Positions 1-6,676 of a DNA stretch of 13,004 bases are shown piece after piece (within the stretch, counting starts at the first letter, position 1; each line of letters begins with the position of its first letter). Location of the stretch: the NCBI GenBank assembly GCA_022376515.1, contig WTXI01000590.1, positions 1 through 13,004 on the forward strand. The letters are read 5' to 3'. The position numbers were made by a program, and so were the translations under genes. The notes under the pieces are model-generated. The model was not told the origin of the DNA and searched no databases. It saw nothing but the letters and a program-made list of their open reading frames with translations. The stretch is from Lactifluus volemus (taxonomy: Eukaryota > Basidiomycota > Agaricomycetes > Russulales > Russulaceae).

Positions 1-109
1 GCGGAACAGAAGGGGCTGGCCAAGGAAAGGGATCCTAGGTCACAACACAAGTCGAAAATCAGACGGAAAACAGTAAGAAATGGGCCGGGCGGCCCGCATA
101 ACCGTAACA
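1..109 (-). mobile_element. End of a solo LTR of the 874-bp family (partial)
   Basis: This stretch matches, with scattered differences, the last ~109 bases of the LTR ending at 5651, and the reverse complement of the first bases of the LTR starting at 4639. Shared landmarks are the GGCTGGCCAAGG and GGATCCTAGGTC segments and the terminal CCGCATAACCGTAACA. The orientation is the same as the outer LTR at 3899-5651 (minus). The LTR continues off the left edge, so its target duplication cannot be checked; the right-hand copy would be TTTAC at 110-114. It could be a solo LTR or one end of a full element. Confidence 0.85.
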
Positions 110-172
110 TTTACACTTTATTCCACCATTAATGCCTGAGGCGGAATCCAGAGTGCTTCCCTTGGCTGCAGA
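110..172. other. Short unexplained stretch between two LTRs
   Basis: Sixty-three bases lie between the terminal CA of the 874-bp-family LTR and the chosen TGTCA start of the gypsy LTR. No ORF, repeat or motif was recognised. It may be flanking DNA, or part of the gypsy LTR if that LTR starts further left and was itself split by the LTR ending at 109. Confidence 0.4.
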
Positions 173-358
173 TGTCATGGTAACGTGACGTGACGGTCAC
201 AGGTGACCCCGACTCATCATTTCCCTTCTCTTACTCATCAATACGTTGGACGATTCTCTCCCCTTCCGTTAGCTTCCATAATGTTCCAGTCGGTTCTATA
301 TGTTTCCATACATTCACAGGTACATCCCTAAACATTCTAGCATGATCCATTGTTCGAG

Positions 359-367
359 TATATATAT
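359..367 (+). promoter_or_regulatory. TATA box of the gypsy LTR promoter
   Basis: TATATATAT lies 34 bases upstream of 393, the first base of an 11-nt stretch complementary to the primer-binding site. That is the normal TATA-to-start distance, so the TATA box and the self-priming match support each other in placing the start near 393. Confidence 0.7.
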
Positions 368-392
368 CCCTTGTACCTCTGAGATGAGCCTT

Positions 393-403
393 AAGCTCGT
401 TCT
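393..403 (+). promoter_or_regulatory. Predicted mRNA 5' end acting as self-primer
   Basis: AAGCTCGTTCT is the exact reverse complement of AGAACGAGCTT at 653-663. In the Schizosaccharomyces Tf1 and Tf2 elements (established knowledge) the first 11 nt of the transcript fold back onto the primer-binding site and prime reverse transcription in place of a tRNA. Here the match is also exactly 11 nt and starts where the TATA box predicts transcription to begin. The start site itself is inferred. Confidence 0.75.
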
Positions 404-652
404 CCTGTAGAACTCAGGTAGTCGATACAGTGAGCAATACAAGCGGCTTTCCAGCCTTCCCTTCCCCTTCCTCTGAAAGACTACTTCCTCTTTGAGTGGA
501 GCCTCTGAAGACTTGTGTGGATCATGCCACAGCCAAGTCTTCTACTCTTTGACTAGACCTTCGCGCCTTAGTCCCTGCGGCCGCTTCATCGTTCCGCTTA
601 GTCAGCACGACTCAGAACCGAAACCACGCCACGGTGACCTGACCGTGACATT

Positions 653-663
653 AGAACGAGCTT
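653..663 (+). promoter_or_regulatory. Primer-binding site for self-priming
   Basis: AGAACGAGCTT begins two bases after the terminal CA of the 5' LTR and pairs perfectly with 393-403. No TGG-type tRNA 3'-end complement is seen here, which argues against tRNA priming. The two bases TT at 651-652 would be the part removed by integrase 3' processing. Confidence 0.75.
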
Positions 664-691
664 TCACTCGAAACAAACAAATAAAAGAATC

Positions 692-2329
692 ATGACTTCG
701 ACACCAGTAGCAACCAGTTCCTCAAGAGACTGGAGAAATATGTACGAAACAAGTATCGAGCACGAAAGTGATCCCGCTAAAGTGCGATGCCTGTTCCCAG
801 TCAGACCAGAGATAAATGACATGATCCCAAAGAAATATACAGTGAACATGGAGCATATCCTAATGGAGACAGGACATGTTCCATGGTCCGGGTATTACAC
901 AAACTATAAACACACGCGCATTGCGCTCTCAAACACGTGGGGGGTGTGGTTCGAAATTGAACAGTGCATTAACGAAATCGTGGCTGTTCGAGTCGCACAA
1001 AACTCATTGAAACTATTACACCTTCCAGTAGAAGGGCTTGATATGAGAGAACTCATTCGATCAGGAGAACTGATCAACGCAACAGCCCCCCCCTCACACG
1101 CCCCGACACCATTCCAGACACCGTACAATCCTCCGAATATCCCCAGAAATGAGCCCGAAGAAAGACCTGAATGCGACAACGAGATGCGCACAAACATCAG
1201 ACAATTGACCGACACTGCACGTGAACCTCCCCGCCGCCCTACGGGACGTCCCCGAGGCAACGGCAACGATCCTTATGGATTAGACGACCTGTTAAATGAA
1301 CCTATAGGAAAAAATAGCATTAGACTGGAAGGAATCCCCCCAGAAAAGTTTACAGGAGAAAGGGGACAAACCATACCCTTTCTAACCAAATTCAAAAGAT
1401 ATATGTTGATGAATAACGATGCAGCGATCGCCTGGGACCCTTACAAGAGATCAGCTTTCTTCCTGTCACTTATTGGAGGGACGAAAACGGATGGATGGGT
1501 TGAGCGGTCGTATGACTGGCTTAATTGTGTGGAACGCAACCCATCCATCCTTCCATATGACACAACGGCTTGGGAGGTTCTAGAAAGCGAATTCAAGCGG
1601 TCATTTGTTGATTATGCAGAACATGAGAAAGCCCAAGACGAAATCTGATGACTTAAAATGATGAATGAAAATGTCGACCAGTATATTGCAGATTTCAAAT
1701 GTCTGGGGCATCGCACAGGACTGGACCTCGACGATCCGATGGCGTTACGCCTCTTCGCTAGGGGCCTTCCCGTCAGACTTGCTGATTCATGCATCAACAT
1801 CGAAAATCTGGAAACGTTCGAACAGTGGACAAAGACAGCACAAAGGCATCATCGAAACTGGCTGTGGAAACGCACCATCCATTTGAATTATGGTGGAACA
1901 AATAATTGACAACAGAACCAAAAAGGAAATCAAAGTGGCAACAGCTTCTATTGGTGCAAGCCCCAGCAAAACCCAAATAACAGCTCCCCCTCCCGTTCGC
2001 ACTGGCAGGCAAAGGACCCAAATGCAATGGATACATCCGCGGTAGCCAGGAAGGCCACTACTGATGCTGAAAAAGAGCAGCACCGAAAAGAGGGACATTG
2101 TTTCGAGTGCAGCCAGCAAGGCCATCTAGCACGCAACTGCCTGAATAGGAAACCACGTGTCTGGGCCACTGATGCCGGAATGGAAAAATCAAACACACTT
2201 GAAGAACAGAAGGCTTACACTCCAGCAGAAGCTGCAGCCTTCATAAAGAAATTCTCTGAGGAAGAAAGAGAAGAATTCGTAAAGAGCCTTCAAGCTCTTG
2301 GAGAGGATGCGGGTTTTCAAGTGGCCTGA
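692..2329 (+). pseudogene. gag: gag (capsid/nucleocapsid) of the gypsy element, with stops
   Basis: Gag forms the virus-like particle and packages the element RNA. One frame runs from the ATG at 692 (about 40 bases after the LTR) to the TGA at 2327-2329. It is broken by tandem TGA TGA at 1646-1651, in a short disturbed stretch, and by TGA at 1907-1909, probably from CGA. The capsid-like region includes WDPYKRSAFFLSLIGG and the ESEFKRSFVDY segment before the first stop, then VDQYIADFKCLGHR after it. A CCHC zinc knuckle (CFECSQQGHLARNC, C-x2-C-x4-H-x4-C) lies at 2099-2140. A proline-rich linker at about 1080-1260 precedes the capsid core. With stops ignored the product would be 545 residues. 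Pol overlaps its 3' end in the -1 frame. Confidence 0.9.
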
Positions 2330-2352
2330 ATGCAACAGCTCTTATTCAGGCC
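2311..2352 (+). promoter_or_regulatory. -1 ribosomal frameshift signal between gag and pol
   Basis: The heptamer G GGT TTT at 2311-2317, read in the gag frame, fits the X XXY YYZ slippery rule. A 5-nt spacer (2318-2322) is followed by a perfect 9-bp stem, GGCCTGAAT (2323-2331) with ATTCAGGCC (2344-2352), around a 12-nt loop. The gag stop at 2327 lies inside the stem. After a -1 slip the ribosome enters the pol frame at 2318, and that frame stays open to the protease. Heptamer, spacing, stem and frame all agree with programmed -1 frameshifting. I did not find a convincing pseudoknot partner for the loop. Confidence 0.75.
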
Positions 2353-3898
2353 TGTAGTACTGACTCTTTGTATATGGCTAGGAATAAATATATCAAAACT
2401 GGATTCTTGATCCATACATTGAGGAAACGAGCTGAAAATCATGTACTCCTAGACACGGGAGCCACAGAATGTTTCATACACCCACGACTAGTCAAGAAAC
2501 TCGGGTTAAAAGAACGACCCCTACAACGACCACGAAACGTTCGAAATGTGGATGGAACTGTTAATCAAGCAGGGAAAATGACGACAGGAGTCGAACTAAC
2601 CCTCAAACTAAACGGAAAACCATGTGATCACCTATTTTCGTCACAGACATAGGTGAAGACAATGTCATATTGGGATACCCCTTTTTTGAATCCTTTAACC
2701 CCATCATCAACTGGGAAAGAGGTCAACTAACTGGGGAAGTCGTTGCCATTGCCAAAGGAGAAGAAACACTATTCTCAAGAATAGCGAAAACTACGATGGC
2801 CACCCAACTAGCAATGCAAGCCAAGGAAGACAAGAAAACCTGGGATCAGATTGTCTCTGAACAATACCATTGGTATGAAAAAGTCTTTCAAGAAGATGCC
2901 TCAGAATGCTTCCCAGGCCCAAGGAAATGGGACCATGCCATCGACCTGAAGCCAGACGCACCTACCTCTCTTGACTGCCGTGTATACCCACTATCCCCAG
3001 CAGAGAAACAAGCACAAAAGGAATTCATCGCCACGAACTTACGACTGGGAAGAATTCAATGGTCCAAGTCCCAGTACACCTGTGGCTTCTTCTTCGTTGG
3101 AAAAAAGGACGGAAAGTTACGACCAGTGCAAGATTATCGAAAACTTAATGAATGGACAATCCTGAACCGCTATCCTCTTCCTCTGATTACTGACCTCATT
3201 CACGACTTAGCAGACAAGAAGCTATTCACTAAATTCAATGTTTGCTGGGGGTATAACAACATCCAACTGAAGGAAGGTGATGAGTGGAAGGCTGCATTTA
3301 AAACCAGCGAAGGACTATTTGAACCAACGGTGATGTTCTTTGGTCTCCGTAACTCCCCGGCCACCTTCCAAACAATGATGGACGAAATATTCCAAGATGA
3401 GATCCAAGAAGGATGGGTCAAGATTTACATGGATGACATCGTCATTGCGACCACCGATGATGAAGTCCTCTATAGCCTATGGGTTGACCACATTCTGAAC
3501 AAACTTGCAAAGCACGACCTCTTCCTCAAACCAGAGAAATGCCACTTCCACCAACGAGAAGTGGAATATCTAGAAGTGATTATCGGTAATGGCAAGATTT
3601 GGATGGACCCTGTCAAAGTCAAAGGAATCACTGATTGGCCAACACCCACCACCGTAAAAGAAGTCCGCAGCTTCCTAGGGTTCTGTAACTTCTACTGCGC
3701 CTTTATCACCCACTTCTCCAACATAGCATGTCCCCTAAACGACCTCACCTGCAAAAATCGACAGTGGTCATGGTCAGCCAAAGAACAGATGGCCTTCGAC
3801 TGTCTGAAGCAGGTCTGCGCTAAGTTGCCAGTACTCCAAGCCCCAGATTGGACCCGACACTTCATTTTGGAAACCGATGCTTCTGGATTTGCATTGGG
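2317..3898 (+). pseudogene. pol: pol part 1: protease, reverse transcriptase, start of RNase H
   Basis: Protease carries the retropepsin motif LLDTGATECFIHP, with DTGA coded at 2452-2463. One T appears lost from the run at about 2633-2638: the first frame stops at 2652, and the expected VTDIG-EDNVILGYPFFE reading continues one frame over. Reverse transcriptase follows, with VGKKDGKLRPVQDYRKLN, the FFGLRNSPATFQ motif and YMDD at 3426-3437. Motif A reads FTKFNVCWGY instead of the usual FTKFDVRWGY: the catalytic Asp is Asn (3237-3239) and an Arg is Cys (3243-3245). Both changes fit CpG transitions. RNase H starts with FILETDASGFALG and is cut by the LTR insertion at 3899. The normal product would be a polyprotein cut by its own protease. 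Confidence 0.93.
3894..3898. repeat. Target duplication TTGGG, left copy
   Basis: TTGGG at 3894-3898 is repeated at 5652-5656, directly outside the TGTCAC...GTAACA ends of the outer LTR. Keeping one copy restores an uninterrupted RNase H reading (SGFALGAVIAQQ). Confidence 0.92.
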
Positions 3899-4269
3899 TG
3901 TCACAGTTCACAGGGACCGTGGCTTGGAGTGAGCTTCAATAATCAATCAAGAACGCGCAGGCAAGTTCCTGTGAAGGATAGACTTGACTGTGCGAACTCT
4001 CGGTGTTCGTATCGCGTGAGACGGATAGTACAGGCCAGCGCACACGATGGTCGGGGTTTCCGTTCCCAAAGAGAATAGATGGTGGCAGATGGACAAAGGA
4101 TGATCTGTAAGTTTAACCGCAATACGGGCGCGAGTGTAATTGGAGCGCAAGGGATGCTCGCCTTCCAAGGACACTCGTGGGAGGTTGAACTAAGGTTTGT
4201 GCGAAACGAAGGGGGAGGAATTAGACAATCCTTCACCCTCGATTTCGTACAAGGTTCAGGGCGTCTGTG

Positions 4270-4297
4270 AGCTTGTTTACAAGGGCGTAAACAAGCT
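4270..4297. repeat. Perfect 11-bp hairpin in the outer LTR
   Basis: AGCTTGTTTAC (4270-4280) pairs with GTAAACAAGCT (4287-4297) around a 6-nt loop. It lies in the transcribed (R-U5) side of the minus-oriented LTR, downstream of its TATA box. The matching part of the inner LTR (about 5110-5145) forms only an imperfect stem of different sequence. Confidence 0.6.
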
Positions 4298-4445
4298 AAC
4301 AGATATTCTGATTGTGGCGCGAAGGTACCTTAACCAAAGGTACAAAGAGGGGATGCACAAGAAAAAGAGAGGAAGTTTGAGTGTCAAGCAACAACTGTGA
4401 TTCTCGACGAAGCTGAAGCTGGGGCTTTAGCTCGTCCATAGGGCC

Positions 4446-4454
4446 CTATTTATG
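4446..4454 (-). promoter_or_regulatory. TATA box of the outer 874-bp LTR
   Basis: On the minus strand this reads CATAAATAG, next to GGGCCCTAT. It matches CATAAATAG at 4958-4966 in the inner LTR and lies about 75 bases downstream of the TGASTCA array, the layout of an LTR U3 promoter. Confidence 0.6.
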
Positions 4455-4528
4455 CGTGCAGAGGGCCAGCCAACTATCCTACAAAGGTTACAGTGAAGTA
4501 GCGAAGTCAAAACCATTGACTAAGGACC

Positions 4529-4627
4529 TGAGTCAGTTCTGATGACTCAAGAACTGACTCAGTGCGTCTGACTCAAGATCTGAGTCAAGGACGCTGACTC
4601 AAGATTTGAGTCATGATCTCTGAGTCA
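4529..4627 (-). promoter_or_regulatory. Array of eight TGASTCA (bZIP) sites, outer LTR
   Basis: Perfect TGASTCA heptamers (TGACTCA or its reverse complement) begin at 4529, 4543, 4555, 4569, 4581, 4595, 4607 and 4621, with spacing alternating exactly 14 and 12 bases. TGASTCA is the consensus for fungal Gcn4/CpcA and AP-1 type bZIP factors (established knowledge). The position upstream of the TATA box suggests an enhancer; binding is inferred. Confidence 0.7.
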
Positions 4628-4633
4628 AATACA

Positions 4634-4638
4634 TGTCC
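4634..4638. repeat. Target duplication TGTCC, left copy
   Basis: TGTCC at 4634-4638 is repeated at 5513-5517, just outside the TGTTACGG...CGTGACA ends of the inner LTR. This shows that the inner LTR inserted into the outer one. Confidence 0.9.
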
Positions 4639-4784
4639 TGTTACGGTTATGCGGGCCGTCCGGCCCATTTCTTACTATTTTTCCGTCTATTTTTCGACTT
4701 GTGCTATGACCTAGGATCCCTTTCCTTGGCCAGCCCCCTCTGTTGTCTTCTAGGGGCTGTGCATCGCTATTTTGGACGTGTGCT

Positions 4785-4883
4785 TGACTCAGGGATCATG
4801 ACTCAAATCTTGAGTCAGCGTTCTTGACTCAGATCTTGAGTCAGACGCACTGAGTCAGTTCTTGAGTCATCAGAACTGACTCA
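4785..4883 (+). promoter_or_regulatory. Array of eight TGASTCA (bZIP) sites, inner LTR
   Basis: Perfect heptamers start at 4785, 4799, 4811, 4825, 4837, 4851, 4863 and 4877. The alternating 14/12 spacing is identical to that in the outer LTR although the bases between sites differ. The array ends about 75 bases upstream of the TATA box at 4958. The likely role is an upstream activating sequence for an Gcn4/AP-1-type factor; this is inferred from the consensus. Confidence 0.72.
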
Positions 4884-4957
4884 GGCCCTTAGTCAATGGT
4901 CTTGACTTCGCTACTTTACTGTGACCTTTGTAGGATAGTTGGCTGGCCCTCTGTACG

Positions 4958-4966
4958 CATAAATAG
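4958..4966 (+). promoter_or_regulatory. TATA box of the inner 874-bp LTR
   Basis: CATAAATAG is followed by GGGCCCTATGG. It is conserved in the outer LTR and lies between the bZIP-site array and a likely transcribed region, predicting transcription starting near 4990 on the plus strand. Confidence 0.6.
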
Positions 4967-5172
4967 GGCCCTATGGATGAGCTAAAGCCCCAGCTTCAGC
5001 TTCATCCAGAATCACAGCCGTTGTTTGCTTGACACTCAATCTCCCTCTCTTCTTGTGAATCCCCTCTTCGTACCTTGATCTAGGTACTTCGCGCCACGAT
5101 CAGACATCTGTGAACTTGTTCCATTTCTGTGAAACTAGTTCCCAGACGCCTGAACTCTAATACGAACACGTT

Positions 5173-5197
5173 GTGAGAAGTAGTCCCCACTTCTCAC
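5173..5197. repeat. Perfect 9-bp hairpin in the inner LTR
   Basis: GTGAGAAGT (5173-5181) pairs with ACTTCTCAC (5189-5197) around a 7-nt loop, in the presumed U5 RNA. The equivalent place in the outer LTR (about 4210-4240) also folds, from different bases (GGAGGAATT with AATCCTTC). Confidence 0.55.
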
Positions 5198-5512
5198 CCC
5201 GCGTCCGCCCTAGAACCTTAGTTCAACCTCCCACGAGTGTCCTTGGAAGGCGAGCACCCCTTGCATTCCAATCACACTCGTGCCCGCATTGCGGTTGAAC
5301 CTACAGATCATCCTTCATCCATCTGCCACTGTCTATCCTCTTTGGGAACGGTAACTCCGACCATCGCGTGCGCCGGCCCGTACTACCCATCCCACGCGAT
5401 ACAGAACCGAGAGTTCGCACAGTCAAGTCTATCCTTCACAGGAACTTGTCTGCGCGTTCTTTAATTGACTACTGAAGCTCACTTCGAGCCACGGTCCCTG
5501 TGAACCGTGACA

Positions 5513-5517
5513 TGTCC
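5513..5517. repeat. Target duplication TGTCC, right copy
   Basis: This is the right partner of 4634-4638. It directly follows the terminal CA of the inner LTR. Confidence 0.9.
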
Positions 5518-5651
5518 AAAATAGCGATGCACAGCCCCAGAAGACAAACAGAGGGGGCTGGCCAAGGAAAGGGATCCTAGGTCATAACACAAGTCGAAAA
5601 ATAGACGGAAAATAGTAAGAAATGGGCTGGACGGTCCGCATAACCGTAACA

Positions 5652-6491
5652 TTGGGGGCTGTCATTGCCCAGCAATTTGATGATGGAATCCACCCGATTG
5701 CGTTCCATAGCCGAACCCTCCTGGATGCGGAAAGGAACTACGATACCCATGACAAAGAACTAGCTGTGATCATATTCGGGTTCAAATGTGGCCGCCCATT
5801 CTTCCTAGGTGCTAAGCATGCAGTGGAAGTAAGGACGGATCACAAGAACCTTCAATACTTTCGCGAACCACAGAAAGTTACTGGGTGGCAAGCCCGCTGG
5901 CTCACATTCCTACAAGACTTCAACTACACCCTCACCCACATCCCTGGACATCAAAACACTGTCACCGACCTCCTCTCACGAAGGTCAGACCTTAATAAGG
6001 GGGTGAATACCAATGAACCACGCATCCTCCTACCAGACACCCTTTTTTCTGAACCCCAACATGACTCCCTACATAAAACCTTCCTGAAGGATGACATGGA
6101 ACATCGACGATCGATCCTTTGACAAATCCATGACAGCCCGGTGGGTGGACATCTAGGCATTGCCAATACATGGGAACTGGTTAAATGATCATACGAAGGG
6201 CCTTGACTCTGTGAATTTGTAGAGGAATATGTGAAAGGGTGTGCCAAATGTCAAGAATCGAAGACGAACCTCCCACAATCGAAAGCACCCCTCCAACGTT
6301 TTGATACACATGTAGAAGACGGCCCCTTTCAATACATATCCATGGACCTTATCACGGATTTACCAAAGTCGGAAAAATATGACAGCATCCTAACCATTGT
6401 CGACCAGGGATGCTCCAAAGTGGCTAAATTCATCCCATGTATGAAAACAATTGACAGGCCTGAAGTCGCCAAAGAATACCTCCGTCACCTA
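5652..6491 (+). pseudogene. pol: pol part 2: rest of RNase H and N-terminal integrase, with three stops
   Basis: Reading resumes after the outer LTR (5652-5656 is the second TTGGG). RNase H continues with FHSRTLLDAERNYDTHDKEL (catalytic Glu in KEL), VRTDHKNLQYF (Asp) and HIPGHQNTVTDLLSRR. The integrase HHCC zinc region has His codons at 6129 and 6150 and Cys codons at 6240 and 6249. The first integrase catalytic Asp lies in SMDLITDLP, codon 6345-6347. In-frame TGA stops at 6120, 6186 and 6204 all sit where Arg (CGA) would be expected (before QIHDSP, in VK*SYEGP, and in GP*L). A DNA transposon splits integrase between its first and second catalytic acids, after the RHL codons ending at 6491. 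Confidence 0.92.
6490..6491. repeat. TA target duplication, left copy
   Basis: TA at 6490-6491 is repeated at 9615-9616, directly outside the two 28-bp inverted repeats. Deleting the transposon and one TA restores the integrase reading RHLVPWFGLP with no frame change. Confidence 0.93.
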
Positions 6492-6519
6492 CAGTTTCGG
6501 ACAACCAAAGACATCAAAC
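6492..6519. repeat. Left 28-bp terminal inverted repeat
   Basis: This matches the reverse complement of 9587-9614 at 27 of 28 positions; the single difference is at 6504 (A here, G in the other end). It starts CAGTTTCGGACA and ends CATCAAAC. These are the presumed transposase binding and cleavage sites. Confidence 0.93.
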
Positions 6520-6676
6520 TTTATTACAATTAAGTGAACAGTTTTGCAGCTAAATTGAATTCGGGAATGGATGCAGGGGGCCCGAAAGCCTCCAAATCCG
6601 GTGTCAGACTAAAATTCCCATGCCTTTTTGTGTCCGCCAAAATTTTTGGCAAATTATTGCACCAACAGAAGCCGGA
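6520..6676. other. Left subterminal noncoding region of the transposon
   Basis: This 157-bp segment lies between the left TIR and the transposase stop codon. It would hold the 3' untranslated region and polyadenylation signal of the minus-strand gene. I see no ORF and no clear repeat here. Confidence 0.5.

Larger units (their letters stand above)
173..650 (+). repeat. 5' LTR of the gypsy element
   Basis: The LTR begins TGTCATGG and ends CCGTGACA, giving a TGTCA/TGACA terminal inverted repeat and the usual TG...CA ends, 478 bp. It contains a TATA box at 359-367 and a predicted transcript start near 393, giving U3 of about 220 bp and R-U5 of about 258 bp. The end at 650 is supported by the primer-binding site starting two bases later at 653, the spacing expected when integrase trims two bases after CA. 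The start is less certain because no matching 3' LTR remains in the window. Confidence 0.75.
4639..5512 (+). mobile_element. Solo LTR, 874-bp family, plus orientation, nested in its own family
   Basis: The ends are TGTTACGG and CGTGACA, with TGTCC duplications outside, length 874 bp, the same as the outer LTR after the insert is removed. Order in plus sense: GC-rich palindromic start, eight TGASTCA sites (4785-4883), TATA box (4958-4966), pyrimidine-rich likely 5' transcript region, hairpin (5173-5197), terminal CA. Because it sits in opposite orientation inside a sister copy, it forms a ~740-bp inverted repeat with 3899-4638 and a ~134-bp one with 5518-5651. Sequence differences between the copies are scattered and largest around 5110-5220. 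No genes are recognised. Confidence 0.9.
3899..5651 (-). mobile_element. Solo LTR, 874-bp family, minus orientation, split by a second copy
   Basis: The outer LTR has plus-strand ends TGTCACAG...CCGTAACA and is flanked by TTGGG duplications. It consists of 3899-4638 (740 bp) plus 5518-5651 (134 bp), total 874 bp, with a second LTR and one TGTCC copy between the two parts. On the minus strand it reads TGTTACGG, an eight-site TGASTCA array (4529-4627), a TATA box (4446-4454), and ends in CTGTGACA. No internal retrotransposon genes remain, so it is a solo LTR left by LTR-LTR recombination. It is unrelated in sequence to the gypsy LTR at 173-650. Short ORFs inside it on both strands lack recognisable domains. 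Confidence 0.9.

Noticed and set aside
492..695. A 67-residue ORF just before gag
   Set aside because: It lies in the LTR and leader, overlaps the primer-binding site and shows no domain.
4639..5651. A separate 1-kb element with TGTTACGGTTATGCGG terminal inverted repeats
   Set aside because: The matching ends belong to two different LTR copies in opposite orientation. The duplications TTGGG and TGTCC place the true element ends at 3899/5651 and 4639/5512.
3899..5656. ORFs of 60-76 residues inside the solo LTRs, on both strands
   Set aside because: They lie in noncoding LTR sequence, show no domain, and the mirrored ORFs are just the inverted copies of each other.
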